From contig NC_030678.2 of NCBI RefSeq assembly GCF_000004195.4, positions 93,578,904 to 93,642,903 of the forward strand: a stretch of 64,000 nt of DNA, written 5' to 3'. A program made the position numbers and the translations under genes. The first letter of the stretch is position 1. Every line of letters begins with the position of its first letter. Positions 21,985 through 31,204 of the stretch are shown piece after piece. Source of the DNA: Xenopus tropicalis (taxonomy: Eukaryota; Chordata; Amphibia; Anura; Pipidae). Under the pieces are notes generated by a model, which saw nothing but the letters and a program-made list of their open reading frames with translations, searched no databases and was not told the DNA's origin.

Positions 21985-24858
21985 TTGCCCCCTCCCAAGG
22001 CGCGGCCTCCGGACGTGCACCGGAGCAGGTTTGCCAGGAAATCTTTTATGGAAGGATTGAATCAACCGAGGAGCGTGGATATTGGTCACGGATTCCCAGG
22101 AATTATCCTCAGGCGAATAGCCTTTCCATTGGACCAGGTATTGTAAACGTCCTCTACGGAATCTGGAGTCAAGGATAGCCTGGACCTCGAATTCCTCTGC
22201 ACCTTGCACAGTTACCGGTTCTGGAGGTACCTCAGTCCGACCTGGAAACGGATTTCTTACCACTTCCTTTAACAGAAAGACGTGAAAGACAGGATGAACC
22301 CGAAGATTAGTAGGTAGTCCCAACTTAAAAGCCACAGGATTGATCTGTTCGATAATGGGGAAGGGCCCCATAAATCTTTGACCTAGCTTCTTAGATGGAC
22401 ACGAAAGCTTAAGGTTACGGGTGGACAACCAGACGAGGTCACCGACCTTAAATCCGGGATTTTTCCTTCGTTTCTTGTCAGCCAGTCTTTTATAATTAAG
22501 TTGTGCTTCTTGTATAGTTTGCTGAAGAAACTTGAAATTATGGTTTAAAAATTGAAGTCTGTCTTGAGCTGCGGGAACCGAGACTTCTGATAGCCCCGGC
22601 AAGGAAGTAAGGTGAAAGCCATAATTGGAGAAAAAGGGAGTCTGTTTAGAGGAGGAATGTACAGCATTATTATAAGAAAACTCTGCTAAAGGCAAGAGCA
22701 TAGACCAATCCTCTTGAGAGTAGGAGGAAAAACATCTTATATACTGCTCCAAAGTCTGGTTGGTACGCTCGGTTTGTCCGTTCGTCTGTGGATGGAAAGC
22801 AGAGGACAGGGCGAGCTTAATATGAAGCCCCTTGCACAGTGATCTCCAAAAACGTGAAGTAAACTGAGATCCTCTGTCAGAAACTACCACTTTGGGTAAG
22901 CCGTGAAGTCGAAAAATCTCCCTGATGAATACTTCCGCCGTGATAGCAGCAGATGGTAGACCAGACAAAGGTATAAAATGAGCCATCTTAGTAAGTCCGT
23001 CAACCACTACCAGGATCGTGTTAAAACCAGCAGACTTAGGAAGATCCACGATGAAATCAATAGAGATCCTCTCCCAAGGTTTCTCAGGGACCGGAAGGGG
23101 CTGCAGCAGGCCCATCGGGCGTGAGTGCGTATCTTTGAACCGGGCGCACGTTTGACAAGAAGTGACATATTTAACACAGTCCCTTGTCATGCCAGGCCAA
23201 AAAAAATGTCTCTTAGCCAGTGCCTGTGTTTTGCGAACCCCCAAATGGCCAGACACAGGATGGTCATGAACAAACCTGAGTACCTCAAGTCGTAAAGCTT
23301 CGGGAACAAAAATCTTATTATGAGCTATGAGGTAATTGTCTTGGCGAATAACATTTACTGGCGGGTTGATGATAGATTCGGAAGCACATTGGATCTTGTA
23401 GAGCAACTCAGACTGAAGGAGGAGAAAATTGGAGGCCTGAAGGATCGTACTGGGCGGGTCAGTTTCAGAGGCGGAAAACAAGCGGGATAAGGCGTCTGCT
23501 TTCCCGTTCTTGGAGCCAGGTCTGAAAGTCACATGAAAGTTGAATCTGGAAAAGAAGAGTGCCCATCTGGCTTGGCGAGGTCGAAGTCTCCTTGCAGAGC
23601 GTAAATACTCCAGATTCTTATGGTCGGAGAACACCAAAATAGGATGAGCGGCCCCCTCCAGAAGATGTCGCCATTCCTGGAAAGCAGATTTAATAGCGAG
23701 TAATTCTCTATCCCCCACATCATAATTTTGTTCGGAAGAGGAAAGTTTCTTAGAGAAAAAGGCAACAGGGTGGAGCAAACCTTGAACTTCATTTCTTTGT
23801 GACAACACAGCCCCGATGGCATACTCAGAGGCGTCCACTTCTAGAACAAATGGACGAGTAGGATCTGGATGCTTCAATATAGGTGCTGACGTAAAGCGAT
23901 TCTTGAGATCGGAAAAAGCTTGTTGAGCTTCAGGAGTCCAACAAAATTTCTTTAGTGAACTGGTAAGGGCGGTAATAGGAGCAATAGTCTTGGAAAAGTC
24001 CTTGATGAATTTCCGATAAAAATTGGCAAAACCAACAAATCTCTGCACTGCCTTGCGATTATTTGGAACGGGCCAATCTAACACAGCAGAGACTTTACGA
24101 GAGTCCATAGACATTCCCTCTGGGGAAATGACAAAACCAAGGAACTCTATTGTCGACTTCTCGAATTCACATTTCTCTAGCTTGGCGAACAGTTTGTGAG
24201 TGCGTAAGCGTGAAAAAACCTGTTTGACATGAAGACGATGTTCTTCCAAGGAGGAGGAAAAAATTAGAATATCATCTAGATATACGATCACAAAAAGGTC
24301 CAGAAAGTCCCTAAAAATGTCATTTACAAAGTGTTGGAAGGTTGCAGGCGCGTTACAAAGGCCAAAGGGCATGACCAAATATTCAAAGTGCCCATAGCGA
24401 GTACGAAACGCTGTCTTCCATTCGTCCCCTTGCCGAATGCGAACCAGGTTATATGCCCCCCGAAGGTCTAGCTTCGTAAAGACATGCGCCGAGCGTAGTC
24501 TTAGGAAGAGTTCTGATATGAGGGGCAAGGGGTACCGATTCTTAATGGTAACTTTGTTCAGCTCTCGGTAGTCAATACAGGGACGTAGGGACTGATCCTT
24601 CTTCTCAACAAAGAAAATACCTGCGCCAGCGGGAGAAGTAGATGGACGAATAAATCCTTTCTGGAGGTTTTCCTCAATATAGTCTTTAAGAACAGTAAGT
24701 TCAGGTTCAGATAGAGGGTAAATTCGCCCAAATGGAATAGCTGCTCCAGGGAAAAGATCTATAGGGCAGTCGTAAACCCGATGAGGAGGCAGTACATCAG
24801 CCCCTCTTTCATCAAAAACGTCTAGAAATCCATGGTAAGGCTTTGGAATGAACTTAAG
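21763..24858 (-). CDS. pol: chromovirus Pol: RT, RNase H, integrase, chromodomain
   Basis: This frame follows Gag-protease directly in the same frame after one TGA (24,859-24,861) and is then open for 1,031 codons. The first Met in the frame is at 24,528; numbering from there, the RT has FTKLDLRGAYN and the YLDD catalytic box at 83-86. RNase H shows D232, E275, D302 and D345. Integrase shows an H423/H428/C458/C461 zinc finger and the DD35E triad D491, D551, E587, then a GPF motif near 720. A chromodomain (about 779-832) has the WKGYSPEDNSWE signature. Together these define a Ty3/gypsy chromovirus. The frame enters the 3' LTR at residue 849, so the last 73 residues, rich in Ala-Arg-Asn-Asp-Ala-Gly repeats, are LTR-encoded. 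No internal stop or frameshift was seen. Expression would need readthrough of the TGA, or the TGA is a disabling mutation. Confidence 0.93.
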   Translation of the reverse strand, partial: LKFIPKPYHGFLDVFDERGADVLPPHRVYDCPIDLFPGAAIPFGRIYPLSEPELTVLKDYIEENLQKGFIRPSTSPAGAGIFFVEKKDQSLRPCIDYRELNKVTIKNRYPLPLISELFLRLRSAHVFTKLDLRGAYNLVRIRQGDEWKTAFRTRYGHFEYLVMPFGLCNAPATFQHFVNDIFRDFLDLFVIVYLDDILIFSSSLEEHRLHVKQVFSRLRTHKLFAKLEKCEFEKSTIEFLGFVISPEGMSMDSRKVSAVLDWPVPNNRKAVQRFVGFANFYRKFIKDFSKTIAPITALTSSLKKFCWTPEAQQAFSDLKNRFTSAPILKHPDPTRPFVLEVDASEYAIGAVLSQRNEVQGLLHPVAFFSKKLSSSEQNYDVGDRELLAIKSAFQEWRHLLEGAAHPILVFSDHKNLEYLRSARRLRPRQARWALFFSRFNFHVTFRPGSKNGKADALSRLFSASETDPPSTILQASNFLLLQSELLYKIQCASESIINPPVNVIRQDNYLIAHNKIFVPEALRLEVLRFVHDHPVSGHLGVRKTQALAKRHFFWPGMTRDCVKYVTSCQTCARFKDTHSRPMGLLQPLPVPEKPWERISIDFIVDLPKSAGFNTILVVVDGLTKMAHFIPLSGLPSAAITAEVFIREIFRLHGLPKVVVSDRGSQFTSRFWRSLCKGLHIKLALSSAFHPQTNGQTERTNQTLEQYIRCFSSYSQEDWSMLLPLAEFSYNNAVHSSSKQTPFFSNYGFHLTSLPGLSEVSVPAAQDRLQFLNHNFKFLQQTIQEAQLNYKRLADKKRRKNPGFKVGDLVWLSTRNLKLSCPSKKLGQRFMGPFPIIEQINPVAFKLGLPTNLRVHPVFHVFLLKEVVRNPFPGRTEVPPEPVTVQGAEEFEVQAILDSRFRRGRLQYLVQWKGYSPEDNSWESVTNIHAPRLIQSFHKRFPGKPAPVHVRRPRLGRGQCKAQRQQRGRPPGHKGARTVACTRNDAGARNDAGARLDAGVRHDTGARSDASVRPGACALRFKRRQRPRITAK
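21985..21996 (-). promoter_or_regulatory. polypurine tract of the chromovirus
   Basis: Minus-strand GGGAGGGGGCAA directly abuts the start of the 3' LTR, the expected place for the plus-strand primer. Almost all purine. Confidence 0.85.
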
Positions 24859-26268
24859 TCAGGGATCAGAGGAGAGAACCAGCAGTTTCTTCAAGGTCAC
24901 CCCATGATGGGAGCTTCGGTCAGAAGGAAATGTCAATTGCTTGGTATCCCAATCGATGAGAGGATTATGTGCCCTCAACCATGGAAACCCCAAAATAAGA
25001 GGATACAGAGGAGAAGTAACCACGTCAAACGAGAGGTTTTCACTATGCTGTTGAATCTTTATTAACAAAGGAAGGGTTTCGAAAAGAACTGGACCAGAAG
25101 AAATATCAGACCCATCGGCCAACTTCACCATCAGTGGGCAGGATCTTGGTTTCAAAGGAACATCATGGGAGCGGGCGAAGTTTCGATCAATGAAGCAACC
25201 GCACGCCCCGGAGTCAATCAGTACTGGGACTTGGAGCGTCTTTCCGGGCCACTGTAAAACAGCAATAACAGACATAAGTGAAAGTCCATTGACAGCTCCA
25301 GCACTAAGAAGAACGGGTGCTGACCCCTTACTTGTCGGTCGCACAGGGCAGTTGCGAAGGAGATGGCCAGAACCCCCACAGTAGAGACACAGATTCAAAC
25401 GACGTCTGCGTAGCCTTTCCTCAGGAGTCAATGGAGAACGGATGAGGCCAATCTGCATTGGTTCAGATTCCCCAAAGGACGAAGAAGCGGAGGCGGACTG
25501 TGTAGAGATGGGTTTAGGGAACAGGGGCGCTTTAGGAAGCAGCCAACTTGGTTGGGACAACCCAGACTTCTCCAATTTCCTCTCTCTTAAACGCCGATCT
25601 ATTTGGATCGCGGTATCAATGAGAGAGTCCAATTCCTCCGGAACCCCAACACGAGCTAGCTCATCCTTTAAGCCTTCCGACAAGCCAATTCGAAATTGAT
25701 GTTTCAGAGCCGCTTGGTTCCATTGGGTATCAGCAGCATAATTACGAAAGTCCGTAACGTACTCCTCTACTGGGCGTTTTCCCTGGAACAGGGATCTGAG
25801 TGCGGCCTCAGCTGAAGCTTCCCTTTGAGGATCATCGTAAAGTACAGCCATTGCCTGAAAGAAAGCAGTAGAGTCACCAAACAATGGACTGTCCTGTTCT
25901 AGAAGACGATGGGCCCAAGTCTGAGGCTCCCCGGATAGGAGTGAGATAGCAAACCCCACCTTAGACTGTTCCGTCACATAAATGTGGGGGTTCAAAGTAA
26001 ACTCCAACTTGCAGCTGTTCATAAAAGCCCGAAACTTCTTGCGGTTCCCCGAAAAACGTTCAGGTAGGGACAGCTTAAGCTTGGTCGCCGGTGGCTGAAC
26101 AACAATAGGTGGAGGAGCAGCAAGTACCTCAACAGGGTCTCCCGGCAGGGGTTGTAACTGGGCCTGGACAGAATGAAGCCCCGCTTGCAGTTCACGTACC
26201 ACTTGAGTAAGGGTGGCCATCTGTTGGGTGAGTAGTTGCATGGCCGAGACTTCCTCAGATTCTTCCAT
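24859..26268 (-). CDS. gag: chromovirus Gag with zinc knuckle, plus protease
   Basis: 469 residues. The capsid-like region (about 65-230) has the FRAFMNSCKLEF and KVGFAISLLSGEP signatures of sushi-type Gag, the lineage that also gave rise to domesticated mammalian RTL/PEG10 genes. A CCHC zinc knuckle spans C294, C297, H302 and C307 for RNA binding. A retropepsin-like protease follows with LIDSGA (D352) and the later ILGFPWL motif. The protein ends with TGA just before the RT region. The start ATG lies only 16 nt beyond the LTR, overlapping the end of the primer-binding region, so the leader is extremely short. N-terminal coiled-coil-like heptads (residues 8-40) may aid assembly. Confidence 0.93.
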   Translation of the reverse strand: MEESEEVSAMQLLTQQMATLTQVVRELQAGLHSVQAQLQPLPGDPVEVLAAPPPIVVQPPATKLKLSLPERFSGNRKKFRAFMNSCKLEFTLNPHIYVTEQSKVGFAISLLSGEPQTWAHRLLEQDSPLFGDSTAFFQAMAVLYDDPQREASAEAALRSLFQGKRPVEEYVTDFRNYAADTQWNQAALKHQFRIGLSEGLKDELARVGVPEELDSLIDTAIQIDRRLRERKLEKSGLSQPSWLLPKAPLFPKPISTQSASASSSFGESEPMQIGLIRSPLTPEERLRRRRLNLCLYCGGSGHLLRNCPVRPTSKGSAPVLLSAGAVNGLSLMSVIAVLQWPGKTLQVPVLIDSGACGCFIDRNFARSHDVPLKPRSCPLMVKLADGSDISSGPVLFETLPLLIKIQQHSENLSFDVVTSPLYPLILGFPWLRAHNPLIDWDTKQLTFPSDRSSHHGVTLKKLLVLSSDP

Positions 26269-26272
26269 ACTG

Positions 26273-26282
26273 GCGAAGTGAT
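26273..26282 (-). promoter_or_regulatory. primer-binding site, self-priming type
   Basis: Two bases inside the 5' LTR the minus strand reads ATCACTTCGC. No TGG-initial tRNA-complementary site is present. The 10 bases are exactly complementary to GCGAAGTGAT inside the LTR (minus strand 26,572 to 26,563). In the Tf1/sushi group the first nucleotides of the transcript fold back and prime minus-strand synthesis; this arrangement fits that. Confidence 0.75.
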
Positions 26283-26284
26283 AC

Positions 26285-26767
26285 TGTCAGGATCCAGGAA
26301 GCGATGTTGTTGGAAGAACTCGTAGAGGAAGGACCTCTCCTACACCTCCCACTAAGGAACACAGCCGCTGGAGCTGGAGACAGGACTGGACCAAGTGGAG
26401 GAGTGCCGAACCAGGCGTCAGATCAGAATCGGGAGACAAACGGATAGTCAGGCAGGCAAGAGGTCGGTACAGGCAACAGGATTCGTAGTCAAAAGGAAAG
26501 CCGGATCAAGAACTAGTCTTTCAGAAGGATAATAACGCTCAGTGTCTTCCAGGAGGAAAATGATCACTTCGCAGTGATCCTAGGCCTCGGGCGTCTTTTT
26601 AAATGCAAGGCGCATGCGCCAGGACGCACGCTGGCATCAGAGCGTGCGCCGGCATCATGACGCACGCCGGCGTCAAGTCGCGCGCTGGCGTCAAGGCGCG
26701 TGCAGGCAACGGTACGCGCCCCCTTGTGGCCAGGCGGGCGGCCGCGCTGCTGCCGTTGGGCCTTACA
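26285..26767 (-). mobile_element. 5' LTR of Ty3/gypsy chromovirus
   Basis: 483 bp, TGTAAGGCCC...CCTGACA on the minus strand. Followed on the plus-strand right by AGATG (26,768-26,772), the partner of the duplication at 21,470-21,474. Shorter than the 3' LTR by an 8-bp and a 19-bp indel. Confidence 0.95.
26563..26604 (-). promoter_or_regulatory. LTR core promoter and inferred RNA start
   Basis: A TATA-like TTTAAAAA lies at about 26,604-26,597 on the minus strand (TTTTAAAAG in the other LTR). About 25-30 bases downstream is GCGAAGTGAT, the self-primer, within the hairpin GATCACTGCGAAGTGATC. If self-priming is right, transcription should start at or next to 26,572. Position inferred, not measured. 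Confidence 0.6.
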
Positions 26768-26857
26768 AGATGAGACAAAAGTGTGGCATTTTTACTAAAC
26801 AATAGGAGGACTATTGGGCAGTATGCTTTTTAAATTTTGACTTGCATTCTCCTTTAA

Positions 26858-27830
26858 TGCCCAATATGCATAGTTTTACCAAACTATGTGGCGTACAGAG
26901 GCTGCTTCAATATAAGCACCCAGTATGTGTATTATGTGCCATAAGAACCACCCCTAACAGTATGGAGACCCTACCCTAGAAAACCATATATGTTTCAGTA
27001 CACATTCTGGCAAAACACAAATGGGTAAATACATCTTTCTACTGCAAACAAAAAGCTATGCTAAATGTACCAGTTTTTATGAAATTTCTGAAAATCGTCA
27101 CAAAGCTTGCATTTTGCCCCACATTTTGTAACATATCAAAATATTCTAAATATGAACGTCAGGGGTCTGCTGAACAGTTTAATACCCAATATGCATAGAT
27201 TTACCAAACTATGTGGCATACAGAGGCACCCAAATAAATAGTGTATATGAATTTTTAAATCTGACACTCTGGTTGCTGCAATACAATAATAATAATAAAA
27301 ATAATAGTATGTGCCATAAGAACCCCTAACAGTATAGAGACCCTACCCTAGAAAACCATATATTTTTTTGAACATGTTATGGCAAAACAAAAATGGGTAA
27401 ATACATCTTTCTACTGCAAACTACCAAACTAGCACTTTTTATAAAAATTTCTAAATATCGTGACAAAGCTTGCATGTTACCCCATTATATATCACACATT
27501 TTATAACATACCAACATCAAACAATCTTAATATGAACACCAATATGCATAGATTTACCAATCTATTTGGTGTACAGAGGCACCCAAATGAAAATGGGTAA
27601 ATACATCTTTGTACTGCAAACTACGAAACTACAAAGCTATGCTAAATGCAGCAGCTTTTATGACATTTCTGACAATCATCACAAAGCTCGCATTTTACCC
27701 CATTATGTACCCCACATATTATAACATACCAACATCAAACATTCTAAATATGAGCACCAATATGCATAGAATTACCTATTTGGTGTACAGAGGCAGCCAA
27801 ATGAATACATAGCAGACAAAATTTCCATGG
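26858..27830. repeat. satellite-like tandem array, right part
   Basis: Continues the array of 19,560-21,136 with the same ordered blocks. Starts of CCAATATGCATAG units at about 26,860, 27,184, 27,538 and 27,757 give spacings of about 323, 355 and 218 bp, so units vary by deletion. Contains the intact CAGTTTAATACCC junction at 27,176-27,187. Confidence 0.8.
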
Positions 27831-27965
27831 GCACAAACAATTAACAAGGAACAATAAACCACTAAAATCAATGGTTTTTTTGCCTAGTGTAATCAGCAGT
27901 CACAGTTTAAATATTATAGTTTAGCTAAACACATTTTATGGACAGAAACAAATCAACATCTATGC

Positions 27966-28055
27966 AGAACTGAAAATACAATAAAATGACTAAAAATGCA
28001 ATAAAATCACAAAAAATGCACCAAAATCACTAAAAATGTAATATAATCTCTGAAA
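27966..28055. repeat. 20-bp tandem repeat, about 4-5 copies
   Basis: Units such as ACTAAAAATGCAATAAAATC repeat with a period of 20 at the edge of the satellite region, and may be part of its terminal module. Confidence 0.75.
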
Positions 28056-28444
28056 TAACATACAAAAGGTATTGCACCATGAGGTTAGCAAATACACTAT
28101 TTGCTATGGCAATAATAAAATGTTTTCAGGCAAAAAAATCCACAATGTGATAAAAAATAAAAACAGCCACAAAATTGTGGAGTGGGCAGAAGGGACTCAA
28201 GAACAGAAGGTGGTGGTCTTCTGTCTTGATCGGGTGAGTGCCCACGTGGCGGGGGGCAGAAAGTAAAAGCAACAACAGGCATGTAGTTTGCATGTGCCTG
28301 CTATTGCCTAGGGGCCCCCGGGGCAATCAAACCCAAGGGCCTGCTCAATCCCCCCCTATGCTAGTTGCCTATGGGGCTGGGAAATGAGCAGGGAGCGAAG
28401 GAGGGGCTGTAAAAGCCACTCCTTTTCTATGTTCTATTGCACTT

Positions 28445-28861
28445 AAAAGGTTAAAGAATCTCACCAAGCTGGAATATATATATATATCTGTAAATATTAC
28501 CCATATACATATTTTCCCGTAAGCCACCATTTTGTCATAGTCTGTGTGCTCCCTCTACATAAAGAAGTGTGGAAGTAAAAGACAGAACTTTGTCCATTTA
28601 TTTGCTCATTTGCCCTAACATGTATGGGTGCTACTGGCTTGTTTGTATGCACTGTGAATCATATCTTCCCTGGGGAGCAGCACGTAGTACTTAGTAAATT
28701 GCAATTTTTTATTTAGGAGTACCCAATAGCACATACTAGTAAAAAAGTATATTTTTATGTAAATAGTTTATTTAAATAAAGCAAGGTTTTACATATGAGC
28801 TCTTTTATGTTATATATTTCTATAGAGATCTACACTGTTCCAGGAGATAGTTTTCCTTTAA
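28445..28861. mobile_element. T2-like MITE, left end lost
   Basis: Ends GGAGATAGTTTTCCTTTAA with TTAA at 28,858-28,861, and its interior resembles 15,797-15,914. The left side begins at a GGTTAAAGAATCTCACC block typical of the interior of this subfamily. It includes a short TA run near 28,475. Confidence 0.6.
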
Positions 28862-29037
28862 CAAACTCCACAGCAGTCAGTTGACAGAACTCCACAAGTT
28901 TATTAAAACATTGAAGATTTTTAACCTCATTTAAAACGAAAAAATAAAAAACAATTTAATTCTGACTTGTGTGAGAATTGACTCCAAATATTCTATCACA
29001 TTTTTTTTCTTCACTAAGCTGGTGCTCGAAATCAGGT

Positions 29038-29150
29038 ACAGGTATCGGACCCCTTATCTGGAAACCCATTATCCAGAAAGTTCTGAATTACGGAAAGGCC
29101 ATCTTCTATAGACTCCATTTTAATCAAATAATTCACATTTTTAATTTGTA
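29038..29150 (+). mobile_element. ACAGGTATGG-family repeat, left end only
   Basis: Begins ACAGGTATCGGACCCC, then CTTATCTGGAAACCCATTATCC and CCATTTTAATCAAATAATTC. The CATTTTAATC word at about 29,116-29,125 is the empty version of the T2 insertion site at 10,393. Confidence 0.75.
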
Positions 29151-29159
29151 AATGTAATT

Positions 29160-29786
29160 GCTATTGAAAACAGCATGTATTTAACTCCTGGTTGTTACTT
29201 TTTAAACAATGTTGCAAAGGTCAGTCTCTTTCTGCAACCCAGGTCTGTCAGTCTGCTGCCTTGTGTTACATTGTTTAAAAAGTCAGAGCCACCAGAGCAG
29301 AGAAAAAAGAAGGACTGGCAATCACTGCTTTTAATAGCAATTATATATATGACTTAAACCTTTACAAATTTATAATGAATGTATACATGCAAAGTTGCTT
29401 AGAATTATGTTTTCTTTTATTAGGCAAAATTCTATTTTTGATTGACTACCTTTTCAGTCTGTTCTTGGTCTGTAGTGGCTGAGCCAGTGGCAGGTTGGCA
29501 TATGCCTGTCTACCAGATTAGACCCTCTCAGGTCTCTTTTCTGGATACCTAAAATGGAGATACTGTAAGAAAACTTACAGGCTTGATAAGCACATAACAA
29601 CAAGAGACTGTTATTAACATATCGGTGAACCTTTATTTCCTGTTAGAATTCTGTAGCCTCTAAAATTCTTCACTAAAAGGCTATAACACTTTATTTTTCA
29701 GGAAATTTGCTGTATCTTTATCCCTTTTACATGGTCATTGTTTTGGTTGCAGTTCTGTCAACCATACAATTTAACAATGCTACAAA
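29160..29786. other. no recognisable gene
   Basis: Paired TTTTTAAACAATGTTGCAA and ACATTGTTTAAAAAGTC words near 29,200-29,283 suggest a degraded foldback element, but I cannot define ends. Confidence 0.4.
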
Positions 29787-29794
29787 CCTTACGG

Positions 29795-30388
29795 CAGTGA
29801 TCCCCAACCAGTGGCTCGGGGGCAACATGTTGCTCACCAACCCCTTGGATGTTGCTCTCACTGCCCCCAAAACAGGTAGTTATTTTTGAATTCCTGACTT
29901 GGTTGCAAAATTTGGTTGAATAAAAACAAGATTTACTACCAAATAAAGCCCCTGTAAGCTGATAGTGTGCATAGCAGGGCTGGAACTAGGGGTAGGCAGA
30001 AGAGGCAGCTGCCTAGGGTGCAACGATTGAGAGGCGCCAGGCAGGAGCCTCTCCTGCCTACCCCTAGTGCTACTTTGTCATTGCCTCCGCCGCTTGTCAT
30101 TAGCGGCGGAGGCAATGACCGATCTAATCGCCCCTCCCCCCCTGCACCGCCTCCTGTGCTTTGCCACGCATGCGCCGTTCGGGGGGGCGGGGAGGTGGGC
30201 GGAGTTGGCCGACCGGGTTGCCTAGGGCGCCCGGTCGGCTTGGCCCGCCCCTGGTGCATAGAGGCTGCCTAGTAGCCAATCTTAGCCCTTATTTGGCACC
30301 TCCATTAACTTTTATGATGCTTGTGTTGCTCTTTAAGTGTTTTTACATTTGACTGTTGCTCACAAGTAAGAAAGGTTGGGGATCCCTG
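29795..30388 (+). mobile_element. CAGTGATCCCCAACC hAT element carrying a second hAT
   Basis: Starts CAGTGATCCCCAACC, ends GGTTGGGGATCCCTG, flanked by CCTTACGG (29,787-29,794) and CCTTAGGG (30,389-30,396), an 8-bp duplication with one mismatch. Without its insert it is about 307 bp. The truncated copy at 12,008-12,202 is in the opposite orientation. Confidence 0.88.
29975..30253. mobile_element. CAGGGCTGGAACTAGG hAT MITE nested in the previous element
   Basis: Starts CAGGGCTGGAACTAGGGG, ends GGCCCGCCCCTG, with exact 8-bp duplication GTGCATAG (29,967-29,974 and 30,254-30,261). GC-rich, with the hairpin CATTGCCTCCGCCGC...GCGGCGGAGGCAATG. A relative is at 57,369-57,531. Confidence 0.9.
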
Positions 30389-30396
30389 CCTTAGGG

Positions 30397-31039
30397 AATA
30401 ATATACTGTATGTGTCTGAACCAATACCAAGTCAGCCTCTTGAGGTATTTTGGGTGGAGTGGGCGCAGGAAGTCTTTACATATTGCCAACAAATCATAAT
30501 CAAAATTCCCTGCTCCAGTTCTAGTACTGGTACCCACATAGGTGCCACGTTCATCACAAGACACAGAGCCTGCTAGAATGTATAAGTGGTGCAGATACAA
30601 TCACATGCGAATATGGAGAGAATCCACAAACTTCACCAAATTATGACCCGAGCGAGTTGGAACTCCGCCCCCAGTGCCCGGAGACATGACTGAACGTACT
30701 GAGAAACACAACAGTCTCCCACACAAAAGTACTTTATTTATGATATCGGTTTGAGGCTTATTAGGTGACTTCCTGCTTTGTCCCTCTGTGTTACTATAAC
30801 GGGTCACTGCTATATACCTGCTCCAGTGATGGTTTCATTGTATCTGTGCCTATCAAGTCAGGGAGTAGGCACCATACTATGGTAGGGCTACTAGGTAACT
30901 AAGCGGCCATATAACTTCTCTGCCTCTGTAAAGGGTTATAGGACAACCCAGTAAGTGCGTAATGGAAGTGGCTCGGCGGTGTTTGCCCTGGTGCCCTTAC
31001 CTACCGCTGATACACAGGGGCATTAGGATCCCGCAGAAC
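30397..31039. other. no recognised gene; moderately GC-rich approach to 31 kb
   Basis: No transposon ends or coding domain that I can support. CpG density begins to rise near 30,650 (ACCCGAGCGAG, CCGCCCCCAGTGCCCGG). Confidence 0.4.
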
Positions 31040-31204
31040 TGCAGAACGGGAGGCCCCGCCCCTTTGCCTCCACTCGTGCTCTGAGGAGGGGGATGTGGAT
31101 AGATGGCGGGAGGGGGGGAGTGAGTGGAGAAGATCGCGGTCAGTGCGAAGCTGAAGCCAGAGGACCAGTTCAAGGCTGAGGGCAATACTGGCATCAGTTA
31201 AGGT
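31040..31204 (+). promoter_or_regulatory. candidate GC-rich promoter and non-coding first exon (weak)
   Basis: In an otherwise AT-rich window this stretch is GC-rich and purine-biased, has an Sp1-type GGCCCCGCCCC at 31,052-31,062, and ends in AAG followed by GTAGGAAT at 31,203, an acceptable splice-donor context. No TATA box and no open frame of note. It may instead be an unrecognised repeat. Transcription is not shown by sequence alone. Confidence 0.25.

Larger units (their letters stand above)
21137..26857. mobile_element. T2-type MITE split by a chromovirus
   Basis: TTAA at 21,137-21,140 and 26,854-26,857. Ends are TTAAATGACAATGAAAGG and TTGCATTCTCCTTTAA. The MITE (about 425 bp without the insert) is the same family as 47,725-48,217 in inverse orientation. 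It lies in the satellite array, whose unit at 27,179-27,182 shows the same site with one TTAA. Confidence 0.88.

Noticed and set aside
21738..22178. Frames of 86-121 codons on both strands in the GC-rich LTR
   Set aside because: LTR repeats give open frames; only the minus-strand frame continuous with pol is considered meaningful.
29936..30352. GC-rich frames of 101-107 codons and an apparent CpG island
   Set aside because: The GC-rich block is exactly the hAT MITE with a GTGCATAG duplication, so it is not a host promoter.
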